Positions 5,847 through 11,600 of a stretch of DNA of 11,600 nucleotides are shown piece by piece. A program made the position numbers and the translations under genes. Below the pieces are notes generated by a model. It did no database searches. It was not told the origin of the DNA and saw only the letters and a program-made list of their open reading frames with translations. The DNA is from an uncultured Paracoccaceae bacterium (GTDB lineage: Bacteria; Pseudomonadota; Alphaproteobacteria; Rhodobacterales; Rhodobacteraceae): positions 1-11,600 of the forward strand of contig CALFYQ010000089.1 in NCBI GenBank assembly GCA_937952085.1. The letters are read 5' to 3'. Position 1 is the first letter of the stretch; every line of letters starts with the position of its first letter.

Positions 5847-8714
5847 ATGCGCCTCGCGCTCGCCGCCCTCGCCCTTCTCGCCGCAGGAGGCGCCGCCGCC
5901 GGCCCGATCTCCGGCGCCCGCCAGTTGACCTTCGAGGGCAAGCGCGCCGGCGAAGGCTATTTCGGCGCGGACGGGCGGAAGATGATCTTCCAGTCGGAGC
6001 GGGAGCCGGGGAACCCGTTCTTCCAGATGTATCTCCTTGATCTCGAAACCGGGGACGTGGCCCGCCTTTCCCCCGGAATCGGCAAGACCACCTGCGGCTG
6101 GCTCAGCTCGGACGGGGCGCGGGCGCTCTACGCCTCGACCGAGTTCGACCCCGAGGCGAAGGCGAAGATGCAGGCAGAGCTCGATTTCCGCGCCTCCGGC
6201 CAGAGCCGGCGTTATTCATGGGACTACGACCCGACCTTCGACCTCGTTGAGAAGGACCTCGCCACCGGCGCGGCGCGCGCCATCGCCCCGGCGCGGGGCT
6301 ATGACGCCGAGGGCGCCTACAGCCCCGACGGAACCCGCATCGCCTTCGCCTCGAACCGCCACATCTACGCCGCCAAACTCACCCCGGAGATGGCCGCGAA
6401 GCGGGACGCCGAGCCGCAGAGCTTCATGGACATCTACGTCATGAACGCGGACGGCAGCGACGTGACCCGCCTCACTCAGGCGCCCGGCTACGACGGCGGC
6501 GTCTTCTGGTCGGCGGACGGGGCGAAGCTCACCTGGCGGCGCTTCACCGAGGATGGCGCGGCGGCGGAAATCTGGGTGATGAACCCGGACGGGACCGGGC
6601 AGCGGAAGCTCACCGATCTCGGCGCCGTCTCCTGGGCGCCCTATTTCCACCCCTCCGGCGAATACCTGATCTTCTCCACCAACCTCCAGGGCTTCGCAAA
6701 TTTCGAGCTTTACCTCGTCGACGCGGCCGGCGCGAAAGAGCCGGTCCGGGTGACCGAGCGTGAGGGGTTCGACGGCCTCCCCGCCTTCTCGCCGGACGGC
6801 GCGCGCATCGCCTGGACCTCGAACGCGACGCCCGACAAGTCGAGCCAGATCTTCCTCGCCGACTGGGATCACGAGGCGGCGCGGGCGCTGATCGCCGCCG
6901 CGCCGATGAAGGCCGCCGCCGGCCCCGCCACCGCGCCCGAGATTTCCATCGCGGACCTTAAGGCCCATGTCGAGGCGCTCGCCTCCGACGAGATGGAGGG
7001 CCGGCTGACCGGCACGGAGGGCGAGCGCAAGGCGACCGACCATGTCGCCGCCGCCTTCGCCCGCTTCGGCCTCGTGCCCGAGGGGACGGACGGGTTCTTC
7101 GAGCCGTTCGACTTCACCGCCGGCGTCTCCCTCGGCGCCGGCAACGCGCTCACTCTTTCGCTCGACGGCGTGGCGGAGCCCGTCGCCGAAGGGGCGTGGA
7201 CGCCCCTCGCCTTCTCCCATGCCGGCGCCGCCGCGGAGGCGGGCGTCGCCCTTGGCGGCTACGGGATCGTCGCGCCGGCGGAGGGCGATTTCCCGGCGCG
7301 AGACGGCTATGGCGACCTCGATCTCACCGGCAAATGGGCGCTGATCTGGCGCGGCATGCCGGGCGACATCACCGCCGAGGAGCGCCAGCGCCTCGCCCGC
7401 TTTGCAGACCTTCGCTACAAGGCCTCGGTCGCGAAAAGCCGGGGCGCCGCGGGCGTGATCTTCGCACCGCCGCCGGGGCTCGAAGACCAGGGTCTGCCAA
7501 AGCTCGCCTATGAAGGCGGCTCCGGCGAGGCCGGCCTGCCCGTCATCGCCGTGGACGCCGCGACCGCCGCCATGATGCTGGCGAAGCTGAAGGACCGGGC
7601 CGAGGTCGAGGCCGCCGCCGCGAAGGGCGAGGCCGCGCCCCGGGACCTGATCGGCGTCAACGCCGCCGCCACGGTCGATCTCGCCTTCGAGACGAAGACG
7701 GGCCGCAACGTCCTCGCGCGGCTCGATCTCGACGGCAAGGCGGCGGACGACCCCGCCGCCCTGCCCCCGCTCGTGATCGGCGCGCATGTCGACCATCTCG
7801 GCCATGGCGAGCCCTCGGGCTCCCTCGCCCGCGCCGATGAGAAGGGCGGGATCCACCACGGCGCAGACGACAACGCCTCCGGCGTCGCCGGGGTGCTGGA
7901 AGTCGCCGAATGGATGGCGGCGGAACAGGCGGCGGGGCGGCTCACCGGAGAGCGCGACGTGGTCTTCGCCGCCTGGTCGGGGGAGGAGCTCGGCCTCATC
8001 GGCGCGACGCGGCATGTCGAGCGGCTGATGCGCGCGGCCGGGGCGGAGAACCTGAACGACCTCGTCTCCGCCTATCTCAACCTCGACATGGTCGGCCGGC
8101 TCCGGGACAAGCTCGTCGTCTCCGGCCTCGGCTCCTCGCCGGTCTGGGCGCGGGAGGTGGAGCGGCGGAACGCCGTGGTCGGCCTCCCCGTCGTCACCCA
8201 GGACGACGCGTATCTGCCGACCGATTCCACCGCCTTCTACCTCCGCGGCGCGCCGATCCTCGCCTTCTTCACCGGCGCGCACGAGGACTATCACCGCCCG
8301 ACCGACACTGCGGAGAAGCTGAACTACGACGGGCTGAAGGAGATCGCCCGCCTCGTCGCCCTCGTCGCCCGCTCCCGAGCGATGGAGGCGGCGGAGCCCG
8401 ACTATGTCGAGACGGCGCGGCCGGATACGGGGGCGCGCCGCGTCTCCGGCGTCTTCCTCGGCACGATCCCGGACTATGCCGGCGAGGGCCGGAAGGGCGT
8501 GCCGCTGTCTGGCGTGGTGAAGGGCGGGCCGGCCGAGGCGGCCGGGGTGAAAGGCGGCGACGCCATCATCGGCCTCGGCGGCGAGGATCTCGCCAACATC
8601 TACGATTTCGTCCGCGCCCTGAACGGGCTGAAGCCCGGCGAGGAGACCTCGATCGCGGTGGAGCGGGCCGGCGAGCGGATCGAGCTTCGCATCACGCCGC
8701 GGCTGAGGGACTGA
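5847..8714 (+). CDS. Exported M28 metallopeptidase with TolB-like propeller, PA and PDZ domains
   Basis: A 955-residue exported protein. A Sec signal peptide occupies residues 1-19 (cleavage after AAA or AAAG; no lipobox Cys). Residues 25-340 hold six PD40/TolB-type repeats with the DG turns near 42, 89, 161, 224, 270 and 317 (for example YSPDGTRIAFASN). Residues 367-615 start the peptidase module and include a PA-type insert around 460-600. The M28 zinc site is complete: His647 (GAHVDHLG), Asp674 (GADDNASG), catalytic Glu713 and ligand Glu714 (SGEELG), Asp747 (LNLDMVG) and His816 (DYHRPTDT). A PDZ domain fills about 863-952 (GPAEAAGVKGGDAI). It is predicted to be an aminopeptidase acting on peptides in the periplasm or outside. 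AGAAGGAG 6 nt before the ATG supports the start. It lies 48 bp after the EI24 gene and ends 6 bp from the convergent lipoprotein gene. Confidence 0.93.
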   Translation: MRLALAALALLAAGGAAAGPISGARQLTFEGKRAGEGYFGADGRKMIFQSEREPGNPFFQMYLLDLETGDVARLSPGIGKTTCGWLSSDGARALYASTEFDPEAKAKMQAELDFRASGQSRRYSWDYDPTFDLVEKDLATGAARAIAPARGYDAEGAYSPDGTRIAFASNRHIYAAKLTPEMAAKRDAEPQSFMDIYVMNADGSDVTRLTQAPGYDGGVFWSADGAKLTWRRFTEDGAAAEIWVMNPDGTGQRKLTDLGAVSWAPYFHPSGEYLIFSTNLQGFANFELYLVDAAGAKEPVRVTEREGFDGLPAFSPDGARIAWTSNATPDKSSQIFLADWDHEAARALIAAAPMKAAAGPATAPEISIADLKAHVEALASDEMEGRLTGTEGERKATDHVAAAFARFGLVPEGTDGFFEPFDFTAGVSLGAGNALTLSLDGVAEPVAEGAWTPLAFSHAGAAAEAGVALGGYGIVAPAEGDFPARDGYGDLDLTGKWALIWRGMPGDITAEERQRLARFADLRYKASVAKSRGAAGVIFAPPPGLEDQGLPKLAYEGGSGEAGLPVIAVDAATAAMMLAKLKDRAEVEAAAAKGEAAPRDLIGVNAAATVDLAFETKTGRNVLARLDLDGKAADDPAALPPLVIGAHVDHLGHGEPSGSLARADEKGGIHHGADDNASGVAGVLEVAEWMAAEQAAGRLTGERDVVFAAWSGEELGLIGATRHVERLMRAAGAENLNDLVSAYLNLDMVGRLRDKLVVSGLGSSPVWAREVERRNAVVGLPVVTQDDAYLPTDSTAFYLRGAPILAFFTGAHEDYHRPTDTAEKLNYDGLKEIARLVALVARSRAMEAAEPDYVETARPDTGARRVSGVFLGTIPDYAGEGRKGVPLSGVVKGGPAEAAGVKGGDAIIGLGGEDLANIYDFVRALNGLKPGEETSIAVERAGERIELRITPRLRD

Positions 8715-8725
8715 GCCGCCTCAGC
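8702..8725. terminator. Possible bidirectional hairpin between convergent genes
   Basis: Two alternative stems share the CTCAG arm: CTGAG/CTCAG (8711-8715 with 8720-8724, loop CCGC) and GCTGAG/CTCAGC (8702-8707 with 8720-8725). They cover the stop codons of both the M28 peptidase and the lipoprotein gene. There is no T-tract, so termination activity is uncertain. Confidence 0.25.
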
Positions 8726-8921
8726 GCGCGCCGGGGCGGCCGAGGTTCCAGTACTGCCAGGCCGGCCGGTTGCGGATCTGGCCGTAGGTCGGGCCGTCGT
8801 CGCTGAGATAGAGCTCGGCCGGGTCGCTCGCGCGGTTCGGCTTCGCCGGCGGCGGCGACGAGGCGCAGGCCGCGAGGAGCGATGTCAGGATCGCCGCGGC
8901 GATGAGGGGGGCTCGGGGCAT
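8721..8921 (-). CDS. Small putative lipoprotein (66 residues)
   Basis: A 66-residue product with a type II signal peptide. MPRAPLIAAAILTSLLAAC gives a hydrophobic stretch and a good lipobox, LAAC, with the acylated Cys at residue 19. Asp is not at position +2 (it is Ala), so outer-membrane sorting is possible. The mature part (CASSPPPAKPNRASDPAEL onward) is short, starts Pro-rich and ends with YGQIRNRPAWQYWNLGRPG, an aromatic-rich tail that may be conserved among relatives. I do not recognise a family. The ATG is preceded by GGAAGAGAG. A weak promoter-like pair (TTGCGC, 18 bp, GATCTG) lies at 8977-8948. It is last in the minus-strand cluster and convergent with the peptidase gene, 6 bp away. 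Confidence 0.78.
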   Translation of the reverse strand: MPRAPLIAAAILTSLLAACASSPPPAKPNRASDPAELYLSDDGPTYGQIRNRPAWQYWNLGRPGAR

Positions 8922-9002
8922 GGCGCTCTCTTCCGGTTCGCACCCCTCAGATCGGGCCGCGCCCCGGGGCCGCGCAAGCGGCGCGCCACACGTTTCGGTG
9001 AA

Positions 9003-9026
9003 CCGCGGGCGGCGGGCCGCCCGCGG
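9003..9026. terminator. Strong 10-bp GC hairpin after the 44-residue ORF
   Basis: CCGCGGGCGG (9003-9012) and CCGCCCGCGG (9017-9026) pair exactly around a 4-nt loop. It lies 6 bp past the stop of the minus-strand small secreted protein. On the minus strand it is followed by TTCACC, so it is at best a terminator with a poor T-tract. CGTTT and AAACG further out could extend the structure across a 7-nt bulge. It separates the two small genes and is the most stable-looking hairpin in the window. Confidence 0.5.
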
Positions 9027-9032
9027 AAACGG

Positions 9033-9167
9033 TCAGGAGCCCGTCGAGGGCGTGGACGGGGTGGAGGCCTGTTGCTCCTTCATCTCGGAGCAGCCGCCCC
9101 CGGCGGAGGCGGCGGAGGCGAAGGCGAGGCCGCCGAGCAGGGCGACGGCGATCGTCAGTGCTTTCAT
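9033..9167 (-). CDS. Small secreted protein (44 residues)
   Basis: A short gene: ATG at 9167-9165, TGA at 9035-9033. The product is MKALTIAVALLGGLAFASAA followed by SAGGGCSEMKEQQ and an STPSTPSTGS tail. A Lys, a hydrophobic core and an ASA cleavage site (after residue 22) make a convincing Sec signal peptide. This leaves a mature peptide of about 22 residues with one Cys (26) and a Ser/Thr/Pro-rich end. The sequence before the Cys (GGG) is not a lipobox, so lipidation is unlikely. AGGAG lies 6 nt before the ATG. I do not recognise a family. A hairpin precedes it and a stronger one follows, so it may be transcribed separately from yqhA upstream and the lipoprotein downstream. Support is the signal peptide, ribosome binding site and terminator-like end. 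Confidence 0.72.
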   Translation of the reverse strand: MKALTIAVALLGGLAFASAASAGGGCSEMKEQQASTPSTPSTGS

Positions 9168-9202
9168 CTGCGTCTCCTCATGGTTGCAATGACGAAAGGT
9201 AA

Positions 9203-9239
9203 CGCGCCGCGGCGGCGCGCCCCGATCACGCTTCCGTGA
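9203..9239 (-). terminator. Tandem hairpins after yqhA
   Basis: Reading the minus strand after the yqhA stop, TCACG/CGTGA (9239-9226, loop GAAG) is followed by CGCGCCG/CGGCGCG (9219-9203, loop CCG). The sequence TTACCTTTC comes next. The second hairpin with a partly T-rich tail is the closest thing to a Rho-independent terminator in the window. It would separate yqhA from the small secreted protein gene. Confidence 0.4.
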
Positions 9240-9248
9240 AAAGAAGGC

Positions 9249-9752
9249 TCAGGCGCCGTCGGCGCGCGGCGTGAAATAGCGCCCGATCAGCGCCACGATC
9301 AGCGCCGAGACGACGAAGGTGAGGTGCAGGATCACCAGCCAGAGCAGCTTGTCGTTCGGCGTCTCCGCCGCCTGGAAGAAGGCCTTGAGAAGCTGCACCG
9401 AGGAGATGGCGATCACGAAGCCGACCACCTTCATCGCGAGGCCGCGGCCATCCAGCGCCGCGATCCAGGCGGTCCGCTCCGCCTCGGTCGCGGTCTCCAG
9501 CCGGCCGACGAAGGTCTCGTAGCCGCTCACCGTCACCATCACGAGCAGGCTGGCGACGAGGGCGAGGTCGATCATCGAGAGCGTGGCCAGGATCGCGTCC
9601 TCTTGCGACAGCGCCAGGAGCGTCGGCGCGATCACGATCAGGTCCTTCACGAAGACGATGGCGAGGAAGAGGAGGAAGATCGCCAGCGCCAGCCAGATGG
9701 GCGCCAGCAACCAACGGCTCCGCGCGATCAGGGTTTCGATCAGCCGTTCCAT
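9249..9752 (-). CDS. yqhA: YqhA family (UPF0114) inner-membrane protein
   Basis: A 167-residue membrane protein closely resembling E. coli YqhA. Shared features include the start MERLIETLIARSRWLLAPIW, LVMVTVSGYETFVGRL (70-85), KVVGFVIAISSVQLLKAF (108-125) and a C-terminal NDKLLWLVILHLTFVVSA (133-150). Four membrane segments are visible at about 15-36, 53-76, 107-124 and 135-158. The molecular function of the UPF0114 family is unknown. The ATG at 9752 is 7 bp downstream of the DUF1467 stop with GAGGGCGG as a modest ribosome binding site, so it probably belongs to the creA-mce-DUF1467 transcript. Length matches the family (about 165 residues). Confidence 0.92.
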   Translation of the reverse strand: MERLIETLIARSRWLLAPIWLALAIFLLFLAIVFVKDLIVIAPTLLALSQEDAILATLSMIDLALVASLLVMVTVSGYETFVGRLETATEAERTAWIAALDGRGLAMKVVGFVIAISSVQLLKAFFQAAETPNDKLLWLVILHLTFVVSALIVALIGRYFTPRADGA

Positions 9753-9759
9753 TCCGCCC

Positions 9760-10025
9760 TCACTTCGGTCGGGAGAAGACGGCTTCGAGATCCGCGACCG
9801 TCACGATATGGCTCTTCAGGAAGGCGTAGACCGCGACCCAGATGATCGCGGCCCAGATCGTCGCCCAGATCATCTTGCGCTTCACCTGCGATTCCGCCGG
9901 CGCGCTGGCCGGGGTGCCGGGCTCCACATGCCCGGCCTCCTCCTGGCTTTTGAAGCCGAGCGGCAGCAGCACGTAGAGCGAGAGGAACCACGATACCACG
10001 AAGATGATGATGCCGCCGGTGAGAC

Positions 10026-10029
<4 letters not shown>
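9760..10029 (-). CDS. DUF1467 family membrane protein
   Basis: An 89-residue protein with two membrane segments (about 5-23 and 53-71). They flank the conserved polar block LPLGFKSQEEAG (22-33) and EPGTPASAPAESQVKRK (36-52), which is characteristic of DUF1467 in alphaproteobacteria. Function unknown. The start is a GTG (10029-10027) that overlaps the epimerase TGA in a GTGA arrangement, so translation is very likely coupled. DUF1467 genes beside the methylmalonyl-CoA epimerase are, to my knowledge, a recurrent arrangement in Rhodobacterales. No functional link has been shown that I know of. Confidence 0.92.
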
Positions 10030-10430
<401 letters not shown>

Positions 10431-10463
10431 TCCGTTCTCCCCGCTCGCGCCCCCGGCATAACG

Positions 10464-10489
10464 GAGCCGCGCGCGCCCGTCCACGGCTC
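10464..10489 (-). repeat. Inverted repeat at the creA stop codon
   Basis: GAGCCG (10464-10469) and CGGCTC (10484-10489) are exact inverse complements with a 14-nt GC-rich loop, overlapping the creA stop. It sits in the 57-bp gap before mce. There is no T-tract; an intra-operon structure or chance in GC-rich DNA are both possible. Confidence 0.25.
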
Positions 10490-10949
10490 ACTCCGGCGCG
10501 GCCGGCGCCCAGGGCCGGATCACCACGGCGGAGATCGCGTTCTTCGGGCTGCCGTCGATCACCTTGTCGGAATAGGAGAGGTAGATGAGCGTGTTGCGCG
10601 CCTCGTCGTGGAACCGGACGACCTGCAGCGTCTTGAAGAGGATCGAGGTCCGCTGGCGGAACACCTGCGCGCCCTCCTCCAGTTCCGCCGGCAATTCGAT
10701 CGGGCCGGTCTGGCGGCAGGCGATCGAGGCGTCGGACGTGTCCTCGGCGAGGCCGAGCGAGCCCGAGATGCCGCCGGTCTTGGCGCGGCTGAGAAAGCAC
10801 GTGACGCCCGGCACGTCCGGGTCGTCGAACGCCTCGACGACGATCTTGTGGTTCGCGCCCAAGAGCTTGAATGCGGTGTCGACCGAGCCGATCTCCTCGG
10901 CCGCGGCGGGCGCGGCGAGCATGAGCGAAAGGGCGAGGATGCGTCGCAT
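10488..10949 (-). CDS. creA: CreA family protein, exported
   Basis: A 153-residue protein of the CreA family, small periplasmic proteins of unknown function; the name comes from the E. coli creABCD locus, but there is no creBCD here. A Sec signal peptide covers residues 1-18 (MRRILALSLMLAAPAAA, then EEIG). The mature part shows the family pattern: IGSVDTAFKLLGANHKIVVEAFDDPDVPGVTCFLSRAKTGG in residues 21-61 (two conserved halves), DASIACRQTGPI, the SILFKTLQVVRF block, and LIYLSYSDKVIDGSPKNA near the end. The ATG at 10949 has GGAGG 4 nt upstream; the longer frame from 11003 would put an unrelated Pro/Gly-rich extension before the signal peptide. It heads the minus-strand cluster with mce 57 bp downstream. 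Confidence 0.93.
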   Translation of the reverse strand: MRRILALSLMLAAPAAAEEIGSVDTAFKLLGANHKIVVEAFDDPDVPGVTCFLSRAKTGGISGSLGLAEDTSDASIACRQTGPIELPAELEEGAQVFRQRTSILFKTLQVVRFHDEARNTLIYLSYSDKVIDGSPKNAISAVVIRPWAPAAPE

Positions 10950-10974
10950 GGGGCCTCCGTCCTGCGGCGAAGGG

Positions 10975-11003
10975 GAGATAGGCCCCGACCCCGGCCCGGA
11001 CAA
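10975..11003 (-). promoter_or_regulatory. Candidate sigma-70 promoter for creA-mce-DUF1467-yqhA
   Basis: On the minus strand, TTGTCC (11003-10998) is followed after exactly 17 bp by TATCTC (10980-10975). This would place a start about 18-20 nt before the creA ATG. The -35 matches four of six consensus positions and the -10 matches three, including the leading TAT. Spacing and position are good, but in this GC-rich setting it remains a prediction. Confidence 0.4.
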
Positions 11004-11033
11004 CCTCGGCTCCGAAGTCCCGCCCTGCGGCGT

Positions 11034-11063
11034 CGCCCGCGCCGCGCCCGTCAGGCGCGGGCG
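11034..11063. repeat. 10-bp inverted repeat enclosing a stop codon in its loop
   Basis: CGCCCGCGCC (11034-11043) and GGCGCGGGCG (11054-11063) are exact inverse complements with a 10-nt loop that contains the metalloprotease TGA (11053-11051). A competing 7-bp stem, CCGCGCC/GGCGCGG (11042-11048 with 11054-11060), is also possible. There is no T-tract on the minus strand. It may act as a terminator or 3'-end structure. Confidence 0.35.
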
Positions 11064-11600
11064 CGTTTCCTTCGGCCGCGCCCGAAGAAGCCGAGCGCGC
11101 CGAGCCCGGCGGCGAGCATCGAGGCGGTCTCCGGCAGCGGCGCCGCGATCACCGGCTCGAGCAGCGGGCTCGCCAGGATCTCGGCCGCGTTGGCCGCGGA
11201 AAAGCCCTGCAGGAAGCCCGGATCGAGATAGAGCGACGCCGAGGTGGTCGCAAACATGAGCTGCGCTGCGCTGGTCGCGAAACCGTGCCGCCCGCCGAGG
11301 ATATGGCCGATCTCGTGCATCAGCGTCGCCGCCACGAAGCGGTTGCTCGCCGCCACGGCAACTGCGCTCAGCGGGTTGAGCGCGCCGGTCAGGAGGTCGA
11401 TCGCCGTGATGTTCTCGACGACGCCATAGGGCATCGTCGGCGCGTCGACGAAGGCGAGGCCGATGGTCGAGGAGACGATCTCGTCGACGAAGAGCATGTT
11501 CACGGTGAAATCGGGCGGCGGCGCCGTCGCCTCGATCAGGTTCGCGAACCCGACGAGCGTGTCCATCGCCACCACCTCGCCCGCGGCGGAGCGCGTCGCG
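11051..11600 (-). CDS. Metzincin-like metalloprotease with PLP/PEP-CTERM-like sorting tail (N-terminus outside window)
   Basis: The frame is open through the right edge with no stop, so only the last 182 or so codons are seen. The GTG and ATG codons at 11575 and 11566 are probably internal. The key feature is LMHEIGHILGGRHG (11278-11322 region), an exact HExxHxxGxxH zinc-binding motif of metzincin proteases. AAQLMFATT follows about ten residues later and could be the Met-turn. The C-terminus has APLPETASML, then a hydrophobic stretch AAGLGALGFFG, then RGRRKRARA. This is the PLP/PEP motif, single helix and basic tail layout of exosortase-dependent sorting signals (positions 11054-11140). The protein is predicted to be exported and processed at the cell surface. 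Its signal peptide would lie beyond the edge. Substrate unknown; matching to a named metalloprotease family needs the full sequence. Confidence 0.82.
   Translation of the reverse strand, partial: ATRSAAGEVVAMDTLVGFANLIEATAPPPDFTVNMLFVDEIVSSTIGLAFVDAPTMPYGVVENITAIDLLTGALNPLSAVAVAASNRFVAATLMHEIGHILGGRHGFATSAAQLMFATTSASLYLDPGFLQGFSAANAAEILASPLLEPVIAAPLPETASMLAAGLGALGFFGRGRRKRARA

Noticed and set aside
6216..8294. 692-codon minus-strand open frame opposite the M28 peptidase gene
   Set aside because: Antisense shadow: the opposite strand has an intact zinc site, propeller repeats and PDZ domain in one frame. The minus-strand product shows no recognisable domain.
8692..8943. Alternative 83-codon minus-strand frame overlapping the small lipoprotein
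   Set aside because: The other frame has a proper signal peptide, lipobox and ribosome binding site; this one has only Arg/Pro-rich sequence.
9164..9181. Five-codon upstream ORF (M-R-R-R-R) whose stop overlaps the ATG of the 44-residue gene, using AGG and AGA codons
   Set aside because: It arises because an ATG happens to precede the AGGAGA Shine-Dalgarno sequence. It has no ribosome binding site of its own, so a leader-peptide role is not supported.
10431..10484. Longer GTG start for methylmalonyl-CoA epimerase
   Set aside because: The extra 18 residues do not belong to the family, and GGGGAG fits the ATG at 10430.

Overview
The window is very GC-rich (visibly around 70%) and densely coded. 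It looks like a chromosomal piece of an alphaproteobacterium, most likely a member of the Rhodobacterales. That placement is an inference from the gene content: a YajC-SecD pair, a methylmalonyl-CoA epimerase overlapping a DUF1467 gene, a CreA-type protein and a secreted protein ending in a PLP/PEP-CTERM-like sorting tail. I see no rRNA, tRNA, insertion sequence, phage gene or CRISPR array, and no base-composition break that would suggest a mobile island.

Layout. (1) Positions 1-1479, minus strand: yajC followed by secD (cut by the left edge), the auxiliary part of the Sec translocon. (2) Positions 1480-1895: a 416-bp divergent gap with a weak promoter candidate for yajC and a 10-bp hairpin, but no gene I can support. 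(3) Positions 1896-8714, plus strand: DUF1800 protein, Tat-signal DUF1501 protein, YdjA-like nitroreductase, EI24-domain membrane protein, and a large exported protein combining a TolB-like propeller, an M28 peptidase and a PDZ domain. Spacings are 10, 90, -1 and 48 bp, so they may form one or two transcription units, with a possible break at the hairpin after DUF1501. (4) Positions 8721-10949, minus strand, convergent with the peptidase: creA-like gene, methylmalonyl-CoA epimerase, DUF1467 protein, YqhA/UPF0114 protein, a 44-residue secreted protein and a 66-residue lipoprotein. (5) Positions 11051-11600, minus strand: the C-terminal part of a metzincin-like metalloprotease with a sorting-signal tail, whose N-terminus is outside the window.

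Functional themes. Much of the window concerns the cell envelope: SecD/YajC export, a Tat-exported DUF1501 protein, an exported aminopeptidase-like enzyme, several inner-membrane proteins, a lipoprotein, a small secreted protein and a protease with a surface-sorting tail. The epimerase is the one clear core-metabolism gene (propionyl-CoA/methylmalonyl-CoA route). I did not find a clearly new multi-gene system. The points most worth a second look are the DUF1800/DUF1501 pair with only one visible export signal, the propeller-M28-PDZ fusion, the 44-residue secreted protein, and the metzincin with a sorting tail. Several GC-rich hairpins without T-tracts also sit at gene ends.
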